Positions 25,448 through 37,473 of a stretch of 64,000 nt of DNA are shown here, piece after piece (the first letter of the stretch is position 1; every line of letters begins with the position of its first letter). This DNA is from Grammothele lineata (lineage: Eukaryota > Basidiomycota > Agaricomycetes > Polyporales > Polyporaceae). Location: NCBI GenBank assembly GCA_002150815.3, contig NDFF03000091.1, positions 248,001-312,000 on the forward strand, read 5' to 3'. Made by a program: the position numbers and the translations under genes. Below the pieces are notes generated by a model, which saw only the letters and a program-made list of their open reading frames with translations, was not told the origin of the DNA and searched no databases.

Positions 25448-26608
25448 TCAGGTAAGACGACCAACCGGCGGAACTGAGGCGTTCCATGTCGGCATAAGGG
25501 CATTTGCAAGCAAGTGATTGCACGTTCGTAAACGTTCCCGCCGTGCGACAAACCAGGAGCTTGTGTCGCAGGGGACGGCGAGAGGGGTGCCTATGACGCC
25601 ACGATTATGCGCGACCCTGACTGCGCGTACTAGTGAATCCAACTCCGCTTCCGAGTCGACGTCGTCCAGGTTCTCGTATACGTCATCGGACGAGCCAACG
25701 TGCGCAGCCACAGACACGGCCGCTGCTGCTGCAGCGGCGGCGGCGTTCGCCTTCTTGCCCTTCTTGGGAGCGCCGCCCGTCACAGTAGCTGCGGCCTTCT
25801 TGGTGTCGGCCCCGGCAGCAGCGGCAGCCTCCATCGCGAGCCGCTTCTTCTCGGCCTTCTCGCGCTCCTTTCGCTCTTTCCGCTCGGCCTTGCTCTCCTT
25901 CTTCACGGGCTCGACAAAATTTGGGTTGTTCGCTCGATTCCACTCCAGCAGTAGTTCGTCGTACGGTTTCGAGCGGCCCTGGACACTGCGCTTCGCGCCC
26001 ATCGAGTGCGACTTACAGGTCAGAGAGCGAGAGCATGGGAGGCCCTTGTCGTTGATGACACCACACTGCTTGTCGTAGTCGACAGGACCCTTGGTGCGGC
26101 CGCGAGCGACCTTCTTGGCCTTGGGCGCAGCCGGGTCGTCAGGGTTGGGGACCTCATCCTCTGCTTTACGCTTCTTGCTGCCCTTCTTGTCTGGAAAGTC
26201 AAGCTTGCTGTGAGTGTCAGCATCGCGAATGACATCGTACGGACAACGTACCCTCGACCTCAACCGCCTTTCCCTTTGCACCGCCCTTCTTCCCTCCGCT
26301 CCGAATCTTGGCGCAATTGTCTAGCAAGCATGAAGCGCTAATTGCCTGCCCGAGTCGACGAGTAGCATACCTGCATGCTCCGCGACGGCGCTACGCAGGA
26401 CCGCCTTAAGACAGTCCTTGCACCTAACGATACCGACATCCTGCTGAAGGGGTTCCGCACCGAACGTCTTCATGTCGCGCGCGGACAGCCATGATGTAGG
26501 AGGCGACGGGGCCCTCACAGAATCGAAACTCGGCGGTGTCGACGGAGAAAGCTCCCATGTGAAGGGAGAGGCAGGCGGGGAGGAGCTAGGTCTGAGTTTG
26601 AGAGTCAT
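25448..26608 (-). CDS. SGF73: SAGA deubiquitinase-module subunit SGF73 (ataxin-7-like)
   Basis: Sgf73 anchors the H2B deubiquitinase module to SAGA. The first exon holds a zinc-finger-like CKDC...EHADNC pattern (across an intron), which matches the Sgf73 C2HC finger. A basic KKGSKKRKAEDE stretch precedes the SCA7 domain: DYDKQCGVINDKGLPCSRSL, TCKSHSMGAKRSVQGRSKPY, DELLLEWNRANNPNF. A Lys/Glu-rich coil and a poly-Ala run (about 25720-25755) follow. The start at 26608 (MTLKLRPSSSPP) is preferred to the Met at 26644. It diverges from the glycogen debranching gene across a 339-bp region with a palindromic CRE. Confidence 0.88.
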
Positions 26609-26761
26609 TGTGGCTGGATGAGTGCCGTTGTCGGAGGGGTACACAGCTGCAAGTGGCGGAAGTAAGCCAAGGAACGACAGGCGCTCGCCCCCACGTGTGT
26701 CCCTCCTCCGGGCGGCTCAAAGCCCGAACAGGCAAGTGCGCATCTTGTCACTGAGGTTGAG

Positions 26762-26769
26762 TGACGTCA
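26762..26769. promoter_or_regulatory. CRE-like site (ATF/CREB bZIP)
   Basis: Perfect palindrome TGACGTCA in the divergent promoter, about 180 bp from the GDB1 start and 155 bp from the SGF73 start. It is the consensus of ATF/CREB bZIP factors; binding is inferred. Confidence 0.45.
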
Positions 26770-26865
26770 CGGACACGCGCGATCGTCATCTGCTCTTCTG
26801 GGACGCCGGCCTTGAGAAGAGATGTGCGCGTCGAGCCCAGACTCCAGCTGATCGGATGCTCGCCA

Positions 26866-26871
26866 TATAAA
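26866..26871 (+). promoter_or_regulatory. TATA box of GDB1
   Basis: TATAAA 77 bp upstream of the GDB1 start codon, followed by a C-rich leader. Confidence 0.55.
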
Positions 26872-26947
26872 CCGACGTGCCCGACTCGAACGCCCCGACT
26901 CGTTTCTCCGCCTTCTTCCCCACGTTGTCGCCCCATCCCGCGTAGCC

Positions 26948-29900
26948 ATGCCCAAGTCCAAAGCCGTGAAGAAGGCCAAGGCCGCGGTCTCCTCCCTCAC
27001 CATGCCCCAGGGCTTCACGCCTGAGTCTAATGGGTCATCCCCGACAACTCCAAAGACGCCCAAGACACCTGCGGACGAGGGTATCGAGTTCTTCGAGTCT
27101 GCCACAAAGGGAGAGCCGATTCGCGTCTATGAATTGCGCCTGGATCCAGATGGCGGGCCTAACAAGGATAGAGCCGTTGAGTGCTTTCATCTTCCTTTGC
27201 GTGTCATTTCGTCGCATACAGTCGCGATGCCGATGGGTTTCCGACGCGATGGTGCGCGATTGACGCGTCTTACTGACCTCGTCGCGTAGTATATGCGTCT
27301 GCCTCCCGCGTACACGCCGTACGTGGTTCGAGTTTCCCTAGACGCCGGAACACCGGCATCGAGGAACGGCGTCTTCAAGACAAACTTCCCTCTCGACGGA
27401 GGCAGGTTTGAACGCAATACGTTTGCTGAGCGCAAGTACGTTTACATCTGCCATACTCAATCCACTTATTGACCACCGATCCGCAGGCTTCCCACAGACT
27501 TCTCCTCTCCCATCCAAATCGACCTACCGATCTCTCATGCGGGCGCGTTTGTTTATTGGGTCGAGTACGATGGCGACAAGCCTGGATCCCGGGTGAAGGG
27601 TCGAGAAGGCTACTTCAACATTGACCCCATCCTCCGCACCAAGGCGCGTACCCCGATCCTCGCCACGGACGGCACTATTGCCGACGACGGTTCGGCAGTG
27701 AAATCCGACTATGTCAACATTCCCCTGGACGGCCTCTCAATCCTCACGCTCGTGTCGAAGTGGATGGGTCCAATGTCTGCTTGGCGGGAATACTTCGTGG
27801 AATCAAGTACCAGGGGCTACAATATGATCCACTGGACGCCTCTGCAGGAGCGTGGCGAAAGCGATAGTCCCTACTCCATTCGCAACCAGCTCATATACCA
27901 GCCTTCCATGTTTTCTAGTCCCTCAGACGTAGAGAAAGACGGCGGCAAGTTGAAGTTAGAACAGATGCTAAAAGTTGCTAGAGACGAGTATGGGCTACTC
28001 AATCTGACCGATGTCGTCCTCAACCACACGGCCAATGATAGCCCTTGGCTTTTGGAGCACCCTGAGGCAGGCGAGTGACTGGCCTCCCCTGCTTGTACGT
28101 TCTTGTATCTAAACCCCACCTATAGGATACAGTCCTGCCAACACGCCACATCTGAGTCCCGCCCTGGAGCTCGATACAGCTATGCTCCAGTTCTCTGCGT
28201 CACTAGAGTCTCTGGGCCTCCCAACCACGGTCTCTTCTGAACAGGATATCGCACGTGTCGTCGACGGCTTCGAGAATTACCTCAAACAACTCAACCTGTG
28301 GCAATACTATGTCTTAGATGTGAAGGCGGAGAGGGCTGCTGTGAAAGACGCTCTAGACAAGCAGGACATCACCCAGTGGACCGGTACGGACGTGGCCCAC
28401 AAGACAGTTGAGGAACTCGCGGCGATCATCCGGGATTCGGGGAATATAGAAGGGCACCGAAAGTTGGAGAAGAGGTTCGGCGTACGGGTACCTGGCCCTG
28501 TCGCAGCTGGGTTTGTCAAGGCGGCCTTCGTCGATCTGTCCGACAACGAGGCGCTCGCGGAAGCTTGGATTCGTGTAGTCGACGTTCTTAACGTGCCTCT
28601 CTACGAGGAATGGAATGAAGACACTAAGATTGCTCTAGACAGTATTCGCAACAGGATGAAGTACACGAGGCTGGACGACAACGGCCCCAAGCTAGGAATC
28701 ATCACTGCGAAGTAAGTAGCTAATGCTTGCGTCGTGGCCGACTATAGTTAACGTCGGCGCGCGTCAGGAACCCTCTTGTCGAGCCCTACTTCACGAGACT
28801 GAAAGAGACGGACCCCGAGATCTACTCTGTCGCCAACAACGGATGGATTTGGGCTGCTGATCCTCTTTCTAACTTCGCTCTCTGGCCCTCCAAAGCGTAT
28901 TTGAGGCGCGAAGTTATCGTCTGGGGTGACTGCGTCAAGCTGCGTTATGGCGACGGTCCATCGTCTAACCCTTGGCTCTGGGAATTCATGACGAGCTACG
29001 TCACGTCCCTCGCCTCTACATTCGACGGCTTCCGTATCGACAACTGCCACTCGACCCCGCTCCATGTTGGCGTCACTCTCCTCGACGCCGCACGTGTAGT
29101 GAATCCCGACCTATACGTCTGTGCCGAGCTGTTCACCGGAAGCGAAGAAATGGACACTATCTTCGTGAGCCGGCTTGGTATCAATAGTCTCATTCGTGAA
29201 GCGGGCAACGCTTGGGATCCTAAGGAATTCTCGAGACTGCTCTACCGCCATGGCCTTGGGAAACCGATAGGTATGATTTTGCGGTAGGTTGATCACATCC
29301 ACGCGTGACTAACACCAAATGCGCTCAGGGTCTATGGATGGCGCATGCATGACAAGCAAGGATGAGCTGCCGCCGCCCACCGGAAAGGGTCCGACTCGCG
29401 ATTGTGTTGTCATTCCTCACAACGGCTCCGTCCCGCACGCCCTTTTCTACGACCTCACACACGACAACGAATCCTACCTTCACAAACGGTCTGCGGAAGA
29501 TGCCCTTTCTACCGGCGCCTTGATCACATTCTCCTTCTCCGCAATTGGATCCGTAAAGGGTTTCGACGACTTGTACCCCAAGCTCTTGAACCTTGTGGGA
29601 GAGAAGCGGAAATATGAGGTGACGAACCTCGGAGAGCATAGCGGGATTGCGAAAGCCAAGAGGCTTCTGAATGCCCTGCACACCGAGATGGCGCTTGAAG
29701 GGTATGAGGAAGGCCATGTCCACCAAGAGAACGACGTGAGAAAAACCATGTCTTCACGCCTATCGTCTACTTATGACCTTTCCGTAGTATATCGTGCTCC
29801 ACCGTGTACAGCCTCAGACACAGAAAGGATACGTCCTTGTCGCTCATACCGCCTTCCACAAAGGCTCGAAGGATCGTGGCTTCAGTAAGTCTCCTGCGTA

Positions 29901-32474
29901 TCACGCGCAATCGTCACTAATAGCGTGTCGTCAGTCACTCCGATCAAGCTCCGCAACACAAAGGCCAAGTTCATCTATGGGTCGCACATTGACTTCTCTT
30001 CGTACGAAATCGAAAATGACCCAAAAACGCTGCGGGGACTTCCAGGAAAGATGGTCGAGATGCCGCCAGTCGTGGTTCCACAGGGGCTTGACGGGGAGGG
30101 ACCTTACGCCGAGATTGTCGTTCCAGAATATTTCCCTCCAGGAAGCTTCATGGTGTTCCAGACACGGCTCCAGGGACTCGACAGTAGCCTGGACGCGTTC
30201 TGTTCTCAAGGCGCCGAAGATGCGTTCGGGAAGCTGAATCTCGTCGATCTCAACGTCGTACTCCACCGCGCCGAAGGCGAGGAGCGGGACGCGACCGACG
30301 GGGAGATTGGCGCGTACTCGGTCCCCGGGATTGGCAATCTCGTGTACTGCGGTTTAGAGGGCTGGATGCACCCTCTCCGACACATTATGCGGTACAACGA
30401 CTTGGGACATCCACTGTGCGGTCACCTGCGCGAGGGGACGTGGGCGTTTGACTATATATACAATCGTCTGATGAAGTACGTTCTTTCAGCTTCTCAACAG
30501 TACTTATGCTGACAAATATTCAGGCAAGTCGACGTGTTCCCCAACCTGGCGCACCCTGCGAAATGGTTCAAGGAGCGCCTTGATCGCGTTAAGGATACGA
30601 CACCCCCGTTCTTACGGCCCAAATACTTCGCGATTATCATCTCAAGCGCGTACAAGGCCGCCCGACGCGCCGTCATCGAGCAATCCTCCAACTTCATCGT
30701 GACCGGACACGACTTCACTCACAATCTCGCCCTATCAGCGGTACAGATGTACGGGCAGGTGAAGTCGGCCTCACTGGATCCTGGAGTGTCGACGCCTTCT
30801 TTGGCTGCGGGCCTGCCCCATTTCACGGCGGGCTGGGCACGTTGCTGGGGCCGGGACGTCTTCATCTCGCTCCGTGGGCTGTTCCTCACGACGGGCAACT
30901 TTGATGCGGCGAAGACGCACATCCTCGCTTTTGCTTCCACGTTGAAGCATGGACTCATTCCTAACCTCCTTGATTCCCTCAGGAACCCACGGTATGTACT
31001 TTTGTGAAACGCTCTTGCATCATCTCTGAAAGTTTTCATGACAGGTACAATTCGAGAGACTCGCCATGGTGGATGCTGCAGAACATCCAAGACTACGTTA
31101 ACAGCGCACCCGACGGTATATCAATTCTATCCGAGTCCGTCAAGCGTCGCTTCCCCAAGGACGATACATGGGTTCCTTGGAACGACGCACGGGCTTACGA
31201 ATGCTCCAGTACGCTCGCCGAAATCATTCAAGAGATCCTCCAGCGGCACGCCGACGGGATCTCGTTCCGCGAGTACAACGCAGGCCCGAACCTCGACATG
31301 CAGATGAACGACGAGGGCTTTAACATCGACATCAAGGTCGATTGGAAGACGGGTATCATCTTTGGCGGGAACCGGTTCAACTGCGGAACCTGGATGGACA
31401 AGATGGGCGAGTCTGTTCGTGCGGGCAATAAGGGCCTTCCAGGCACCCCTCGGGACGGCGCACCGATCGAGATCACGGGGTTGCTCAAGAGCACCCTGAG
31501 ATGGTTGAACGAGCTGTCGAGTGCCGGCAAGTTCCCGTTCAAGGGTGTGGAAGTTGAGAGTGAGTCTTAGCGAGCCCCTTCACTTATGTGATCAGTTCTC
31601 ATTGTTTATCATTTTTCAGTTGGCGGGAAGAAGCGTCTCGTCACGTACAAGGAATGGAACGACCTCCTTCAGTCGTCCTTCGAGAAGTGCTATTATGTAC
31701 CTCTCGGTGAGTAGCTCGAGTTCCAGCATGCCTACCGTATTAACGGGGGTTCAGATCCGAGCGAGGATAGCAAGTACAACGTGAATACCTCCATGGTCAA
31801 CCGACGCGGTATATATAAAGACGTTTATGGGACGCCATCGGACAGGGAGTGGTCAGACTACCAGTTCCGTTCCAATTTCCCAATCGCCATGGTTGTCGCA
31901 CCGGAGCTCTTCGACCCTCAGCACGCTTTGGCTGCGCTCAAGCTGGCAGATCAGGTGCTTCGAGGACCTCTTGGTATGAAGACGCTCGACCCCTCGGACA
32001 TGCAGTACAGACCGTACTACGACAACGCGAACGATGGCACCGATATGGCCGTCGCAAAAGGCTGGAACTACCATCAGGTACGCTCCTTTCCTCGTCGATG
32101 GATATCAATAACTGATAGTCGCTCGCTATAACAGGGACCTGAGTGGGGCTGGCCTCTTGGCTACTTCCTCAGGGCGTATCTGTACTTTGACATGAGAGTG
32201 GGTGCTGGAAAGAAGGTAGGTTAATACATCGTGATCCGCCGCTGGGATCTAACAAGTCCCTTCTCAGGATCCCTCGGAGACCCTTCACCACCTCCACCGC
32301 GCCATCCTCACGGCTCGCGAACACGTTCAAAAGGATGCATGGGCCGGCATACCCGAGCTGACGAACAAGGATGGCGAGTACTGCCATGACTCCTGCCGCA
32401 CCCAGGCGTGGAGCAACAGCTGCTTGCTCGACTTCCTCGAAGATGTTCACAAGATGAGCTCCCGCGCCGCTTGA
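26948..32474 (+). CDS. GDB1: Glycogen debranching enzyme (4-alpha-glucanotransferase / amylo-1,6-glucosidase)
   Basis: A bifunctional cytosolic enzyme that removes glycogen branch points. After a basic, Thr/Pro-rich N-terminus comes an immunoglobulin-like start (YVVRVSLDAGTPASRNGVF). The GH13 transferase domain has GYNMIHWTPLQERG, NLTDVVLNHTANDSPWL and the nucleophile region FDGFRIDNCHSTPLHVG. The middle region follows, then the glucosidase domain with GLPHFTAGWARCWGRDVFIS, GLIPNLLDSLRNPRYN and PWWMLQNIQDYV, and the end CLLDFLEDVHKM. About 15 exons give roughly 1,560 residues, the normal length. The first intron (27177-27290) uses a weak donor (GTTGAG). It is convergent with the alcohol dehydrogenase gene. 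Confidence 0.93.
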
Positions 32475-33338
32475 GAATTTGTATCCATATGTGGTGATGC
32501 ATACGTTACACGCACCTACCTTTACACGCCAACGCGTACGCTGTGATGTTTCTCGATAATGTTTCCTAGACGGCACAGGATGGACACGGATGGACGATTA
32601 TTGTTTCTTATATCTGTACAAGTACTGTCTCTCGTCGCACAGCATGTGGAGGGTTGTTGTATTTCCGAGAAACATGAACCGTGTAGATCATCAGTCGCCT
32701 ACGTATACAATGCGTATCGGCGAGCCGAAGTTGAAAAGCGTTAACCGAAAGGTGGAGAGTTGTTTCATTTACGGCGCGGGTGCGCTTCGGAGGACATCCG
32801 AACGGTAGCAGATGGCATGGTGACCCACTAGATTATAGGCCCCTCCGACTAGACGCCAAGACCATTACGAGCGTGCTTTTAAGCCCAGTAGACACCAGAA
32901 ACCCTGAAAAAGAGGAGGGGGGATGAAGTCGGATTTGTGGACGGAGTCTGAGGCCTTCGGAGACTCGAGCGGAACCGAAGGATTAGGCGCTAATTAAGGA
33001 CAAGGGACGAAAACACCCGAGCCCGATTAATCCGATAGGCGCACGGCTTCTTCAAACTCCTTTCCCGATCTAGGAATCACATGCTAACAATAGCGGAAGC
33101 CACCGCTCGACGTTTCAACGCCATCTTCGGAGTCCGCGGGCACTGGGCAAGAAGTAGTGGGATAGAGATGTATCTAGGTATATTCTTCTGTTCGTATTAT
33201 ACAACATGTATTTTCGTGATCCTCGGCGAGACGTTGCTAGTAATGATACAAGGATAAGATAAAGTGGGTAGGGAGGAAGTCCGTGGGCGGCAGGCGCGGA
33301 ACGGAGTCTCGGGAGGTCGGTGTGATCACTTTGGCGCT
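32475..33338. other. Convergent intergenic region, GDB1 / ADH
   Basis: About 860 bp with no supported gene. It has an inverted repeat, CCTTCGG (32954-32960) with CCGAAGG (32975-32981), that overlaps a second pair GAGTCT/AGACTC (about 32944-32967). It probably contains two 3' UTRs. Confidence 0.5.
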
Positions 33339-34728
33339 TTACTCCTTCATGTTGAGGACGACACGGCCGACGACGGTGCCCTTCTCCATGCCTTCGTACG
33401 TCCTGAAGGGGGGGTTAAGCATAAGTAAACATGTCGCAAGAGGTGCAGTAGAGCGTCACGTACTCAGCGAGTGCGGTCAGGGACTTGAGCACATAGTAGC
33501 ACTTGACCTTGCCAGCCGCAGCGATCTCAAGAGCCTCGCGCGCGTCCTGGCGGTTCCCAACATACGAGCCAAGGATACTAATGCTCTTCACGACGGTGAA
33601 GAAGATGTCCGCGCTGAGCTTCGCGCTGGCGGGGAGGCCGACGACCATGAGCGTGCCGCCGTTACGGAGGTAGTCGACGGCCTGCGCGTACGCGACGCCC
33701 GTCGCGGCGGTGACGACCGCGGCGTGCCCGCCGAGCCCGCCCGTCGCGGCGCGGATGTCGCCGACGAGGTCTTTGGTCTCCTTGAAGTCGACCCACTTCT
33801 CGGCGCCGAGCTTCATGACGAGCTCTTTCTTCTCTGCGCCGGTGTCTGAGGGGCGGAGCGCGTGTGAGATGGTGGAGAAGGAAGTTGAGAAGAGATATAA
33901 AAAACGCACCGACAGCGACGACGCGGAGACCCATCGCGACGGCGTACTGGACGGCGAGATGTCCAAGACCTCCGCCCGCGCCGGGGAGGACGATCCAATC
34001 GCCGATCTTCGCATTTGAGTACTTGATCGCACGGTACACAGTGATACCCTAAGAAGGCATTAGGTCAGTGACGTCGAGAAGCAGACAGTGCGTCATCTGT
34101 CACTCACTGCACACAAGATCGACGCGGCTTCTGCGCTGTCGAGGCCTTCAGGGATGGGGGTGACGTGCGTCACCCAAGAGACAACGTATTGGGAGAAGGT
34201 ACCGTCGACGGTAAAGCCGCTGAGTTTTGCGTTATAGCAACCTATATGGGGAAAGACGTGTAAGTTCAATATGAAGGGGATTAGATAGAACCAGGAACGA
34301 ACGTACTCTGCTCGAGGCCCTTACGGCAGGGCTCGCAGTCGAGGCACGAGTAGGCGAGCCATTTGATACCGACGCGATCGCCGACCTTGACCGGCGAATC
34401 CTGAGTGTGCGCGCCGATGGCTACGATACGACCGACACCCTGCGAACAAACATGAATGTGAGTACTATGACGAGGCGGTGAGTCGAATAGTATGTCATAC
34501 CTCGTGACCGCCGATGAGAGGCAGCTTCGCGGGAAGGGGCCAGTCGCCGTTCTTGGCGTGGAGGTCGGTATGGCAGACACCGGAGCAGTCAAGCTCGACG
34601 AGACACTCGCCGGGAGCGAGCTCCTCGGGCTGCTTGACGGGGTGGTTGTCGACGATCTTGAGGGGCGCGCCGGTGGTCTCGACGATGGCGGCCTTCTGGG
34701 TCTTGGGGATGGTGAACTGGGGAGACAT
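33339..34728 (-). CDS. ADH1: Zinc-dependent alcohol dehydrogenase (fungal ADH1/ADH3 type)
   Basis: A medium-chain, NAD-dependent alcohol dehydrogenase that interconverts ethanol and acetaldehyde. Catalytic zinc ligands are in [17 protein letters not shown] and LIGGHEGVG; the structural zinc site is [15 protein letters not shown]. The nucleotide loop is [16 protein letters not shown]. The C-terminus is [12 protein letters not shown]. Five or six exons give about 350 residues, as usual. The start [11 protein letters not shown] at 34728 sits 61 bp from a TATAAAA box on the coding strand. The frame stays open upstream to an ATG at 34899, and those 57 extra residues resemble a mitochondrial presequence (see findings). 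Confidence 0.9.
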
Positions 34729-34788
34729 GGTGGAGTAGGCTGCGGTGAGGCGGATGATGGAGGAGGAGGCATGGCTCAGGGGGAGGGG

Positions 34789-34795
34789 TTTTATA
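34789..34795 (-). promoter_or_regulatory. TATA box of the short ADH form
   Basis: TATAAAA on the minus strand, 61 bp upstream of the ATG at 34728 and inside the frame that continues to 34899. Confidence 0.5.
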
Positions 34796-35445
34796 ATGCG
34801 GAGAGGAGAGGCGGAACGTGACGCGGCGCCTAGGAAATGCGAGCCGTGGCGGAGAGAGAGGGCTTTCGAGAACGTGCGAAGGGCGGGAGGGGATGGCATG
34901 GCGGTGCGAGGCGTGAGCTTGGGAAGAGAAGTCGAAGCACCGAGGCGTGACCGCGAGCGAGCAGGAGCGCGCCTTCTTCAGGCCTTCCGCATCGGCAACG
35001 CGTCGGGCTCGGGGGCCTCGATTCCAGGAGGCGGACGGAGGCGGGCACTCGACGTCCCATTCCGCCCACATTCCGTCTCGATCGCTCTAGGTCTCGGGCA
35101 CTCGGAGCCTGCAACGCCGCGAGCCCACGCGACTCCAGGGCATTCCAGCAGCGCAGCTCATGGGTTGATTCGTTCCTGGACGCTGCCGCCCGACCATCCC
35201 CCGACGTAGACCAGTCGAGGCCGCGCGCAGACGGGCCTGGGTGCGAGCCCGTCTGGCCTCTCCATCTCCTCCCTGAGATTCGTTTTGCAGTTCCAGCCTA
35301 TAGGAGGCGGCGCACAGTGCACAGGAGAGTGCATCAAAGGGACATCGGGAGCCCAGTGGAGGCGGGAGGCGACGGGTAGAGACGCAAGCGGCGGAGGCGG
35401 ATCCGCCGCTATCCGCTGGCAAATCCATTTCATCGGGTACGCACA

Positions 35446-36243
35446 GTGTTGGTCCCGATATGGCATCACCGATCTCAGATCAGCGCTTCTTCTCCGGGGG
35501 TGGCGTCCTATAGGCTTCTACCCGTCCACCACTGGCATGCGCTGACTATTGCTCGTAGCCACTCAGAGACATCCACTGAGAGTGTCTGTACAGCTCAGTC
35601 GCACCGTGATTGCTCTCCCCGGAAGCCCGCATATCTCTGCAGATGTCCCGGCGGGACACCGTACCGCTGCGCTAGCCCGAAGAGCTCGTTCGACACCGAT
35701 TCAACGCTCACTTCTCAGGAACGCGATCCTGCATCCGTCGCCTTCCCCACACTACCCCGCATCCACCCCACACAAGCCATTCAATTCAGAAACATACTCC
35801 ACGCGCGAAATGAACGCCTAGAACAAAAGATGTACGTACATCATGGCTACACGACCCCTTCTCACCACACATATGTACCCGTAGTCCTCCAGCATATTCC
35901 TATCCATTTCCGAGTAACCCCGGGCAGCCACACCCTTGATACCTCCGTTGGTCACGTCGCATACCCAACGCCTCGAAAAGGAGTTCGCTTTGGGGATGCT
36001 GTCAACGCAAGAGGCTCGCAAGGCTCAGCTGACTCTGAGTCATGTCGGTCGTACGACTGCGGGTCCCTATCTCTCGGACAGTCTCGTAATTCTGGGGGCG
36101 CAAACCGTCGGAGTCGGCGTGCATTCCTGAGCGTTAACGTACTCTATAGGAACAGGGGAACGGATGCGAAGGCTTTGGAAGATAGGGTACGGCTGGAGTG
36201 TCCGACGGTTGCGCTAACCTCGGTCTCCGTTGGAGCGGGGTGA
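35446..36243 (+). CDS. Doubtful single-exon ORF, unclassified
   Basis: An uninterrupted 265-codon frame in the gene-poor region. The composition (rich in Arg, Ser, His and Pro) shows no domain, membrane segment or motif that I recognise. No TATA box is evident upstream. It may be a chance ORF; it is listed because its length is above that of most spurious frames in the non-coding parts here. Confidence 0.2.
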   Translation: MLVPIWHHRSQISASSPGVASYRLLPVHHWHALTIARSHSETSTESVCTAQSHRDCSPRKPAYLCRCPGGTPYRCASPKSSFDTDSTLTSQERDPASVAFPTLPRIHPTQAIQFRNILHARNERLEQKMYVHHGYTTPSHHTYVPVVLQHIPIHFRVTPGSHTLDTSVGHVAYPTPRKGVRFGDAVNARGSQGSADSESCRSYDCGSLSLGQSRNSGGANRRSRRAFLSVNVLYRNRGTDAKALEDRVRLECPTVALTSVSVGAG

Positions 36244-37180
36244 TGATGTGCGACTCGCTCTGAACGCGCTGATCAGAATATGCGGCCAAATTAAGCCGGG
36301 ACGCGATGCTATCCGATTATGATCTTTGTTTCCACGAGCGGAGGAAGTATGCACGATGGAGAACGTCTGGTACTGAGCATAACATGGACCTCCCGTCCAT
36401 ACAAGATCGCATGCAAGCTTGAGCCTATTCGAGGGTTCTTGGCTTCTGTCTTTGTTATATCTGAGAAAATACAACACAGCACAGCTTTTGGGGGCGCATT
36501 CAGTTGCTAAAAGTCACGAGTAGAAGACTCGCTCACCTTGTTTAATTTATACTCGGACGCGCAGTAGATTGCGGCTTTGAACGCTTCACGTGGTGCTGCC
36601 AATCCCTTTGATGATCATCGATTTATCTCCCTGGACTACATACGGACGAGAGACGACGTTATACCTTTCGTCACGACCACCTCTGCACAGAAATAGAACC
36701 TGGTAGAACATAAGTGGTATGTACCGCGTTGCCCAGCTCGCCGCCTGATAGGATATCGCGGTGGTATCGATATAAGTCACTCAGGAACCGAGGAACCACC
36801 ACTGGGACGCACAGCGGAAGATCAGCGACCGTATGTACAGCGCGCCCCGGAATAGCTGATAAGTACTATGTAACGCCAGACACGGTGCTCATCTCGGCCA
36901 TCGTGTCCGGCTCAAATTAGGGCACCAGTTGGACGGCTACCACTAGGACTAAGGGCGCGAGTGCTCACATGGTGAGAGTGGGATAGAGCTATCCGTGCGT
37001 AACGGGCTTGTTCGTGTCTGAAGAATGCCTCCGTTAATAAAGTCAGGCGTCGAGCTGCAAACGTGAGAAACAGTACAGAGGACTTTTTTCTATGTCAGTG
37101 ACATGAGACGTACTGCTTAGTAGCATCATTCCCCGCAGGATATAACCCGCGAGACTCCAGAAGGGTCACTGACGCGGCAC

Positions 37181-37240
37181 GCTGAACGGCCTGAGGCCCG
37201 TGGCCTCAGCGACCCTGTCAGGGTCGAGGTTCGCTGAACG
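37181..37240. repeat. Two adjacent perfect hairpins flanked by an 8-bp direct repeat
   Basis: CTGAGGCC-CGT-GGCCTCAG (37191-37209) and GACCCTG-T-CAGGGTC (37211-37225) are perfect inverted repeats one base apart. GCTGAACG occurs on both sides (37181-37188 and 37233-37240). See findings. Confidence 0.6.
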
Positions 37241-37473
37241 ATAGGAGGGCGCGTTCATAGTACAATGGAAGTCTGAAAGTACGGGGAGAAATGAGGTTGA
37301 GTAACTTTTCGTGTCTGTTTGAATCTCATGCCTGTTTTGTCGCGGTAGTTGAGGTGACTAGCGGCAGCACGGATCCCAACCATACGTGGACTCACCGGGT
37401 CCGGAACTTGGAAGGGTTTGCCCTTTGGCAAGCTCGCCGTTGTTTGTTGCTGAATCTAGTGGTATACATCACG

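Larger units (their letters stand above)
26609..26947. promoter_or_regulatory. Bidirectional promoter region, SGF73 / GDB1
   Basis: A compact divergent promoter region that contains a TGACGTCA palindrome and, on the GDB1 side, a TATAAA box followed by a C-rich leader. Confidence 0.55.
34900..37473. other. Gene-poor region
   Basis: More than 2.5 kb without a recognised gene. It includes the ADH upstream region, one 265-codon ORF of doubtful status on the plus strand, and a double-hairpin segment flanked by an 8-bp direct repeat near 37181-37240. No transposase, reverse transcriptase or long repeat was recognised. Confidence 0.5.

Noticed and set aside
32942..32981. Nested inverted repeats between GDB1 and ADH considered as a MITE
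   Set aside because: Arms of only 6-7 bp without target duplication; more likely ordinary 3' UTR secondary structure.
36586..36780. Minus-strand frame with some hydrophobic residues
   Set aside because: Too short and without a partner exon or family motif; a spliced extension of the DUF6534-like gene was considered, but that gene already ends properly at 37474.
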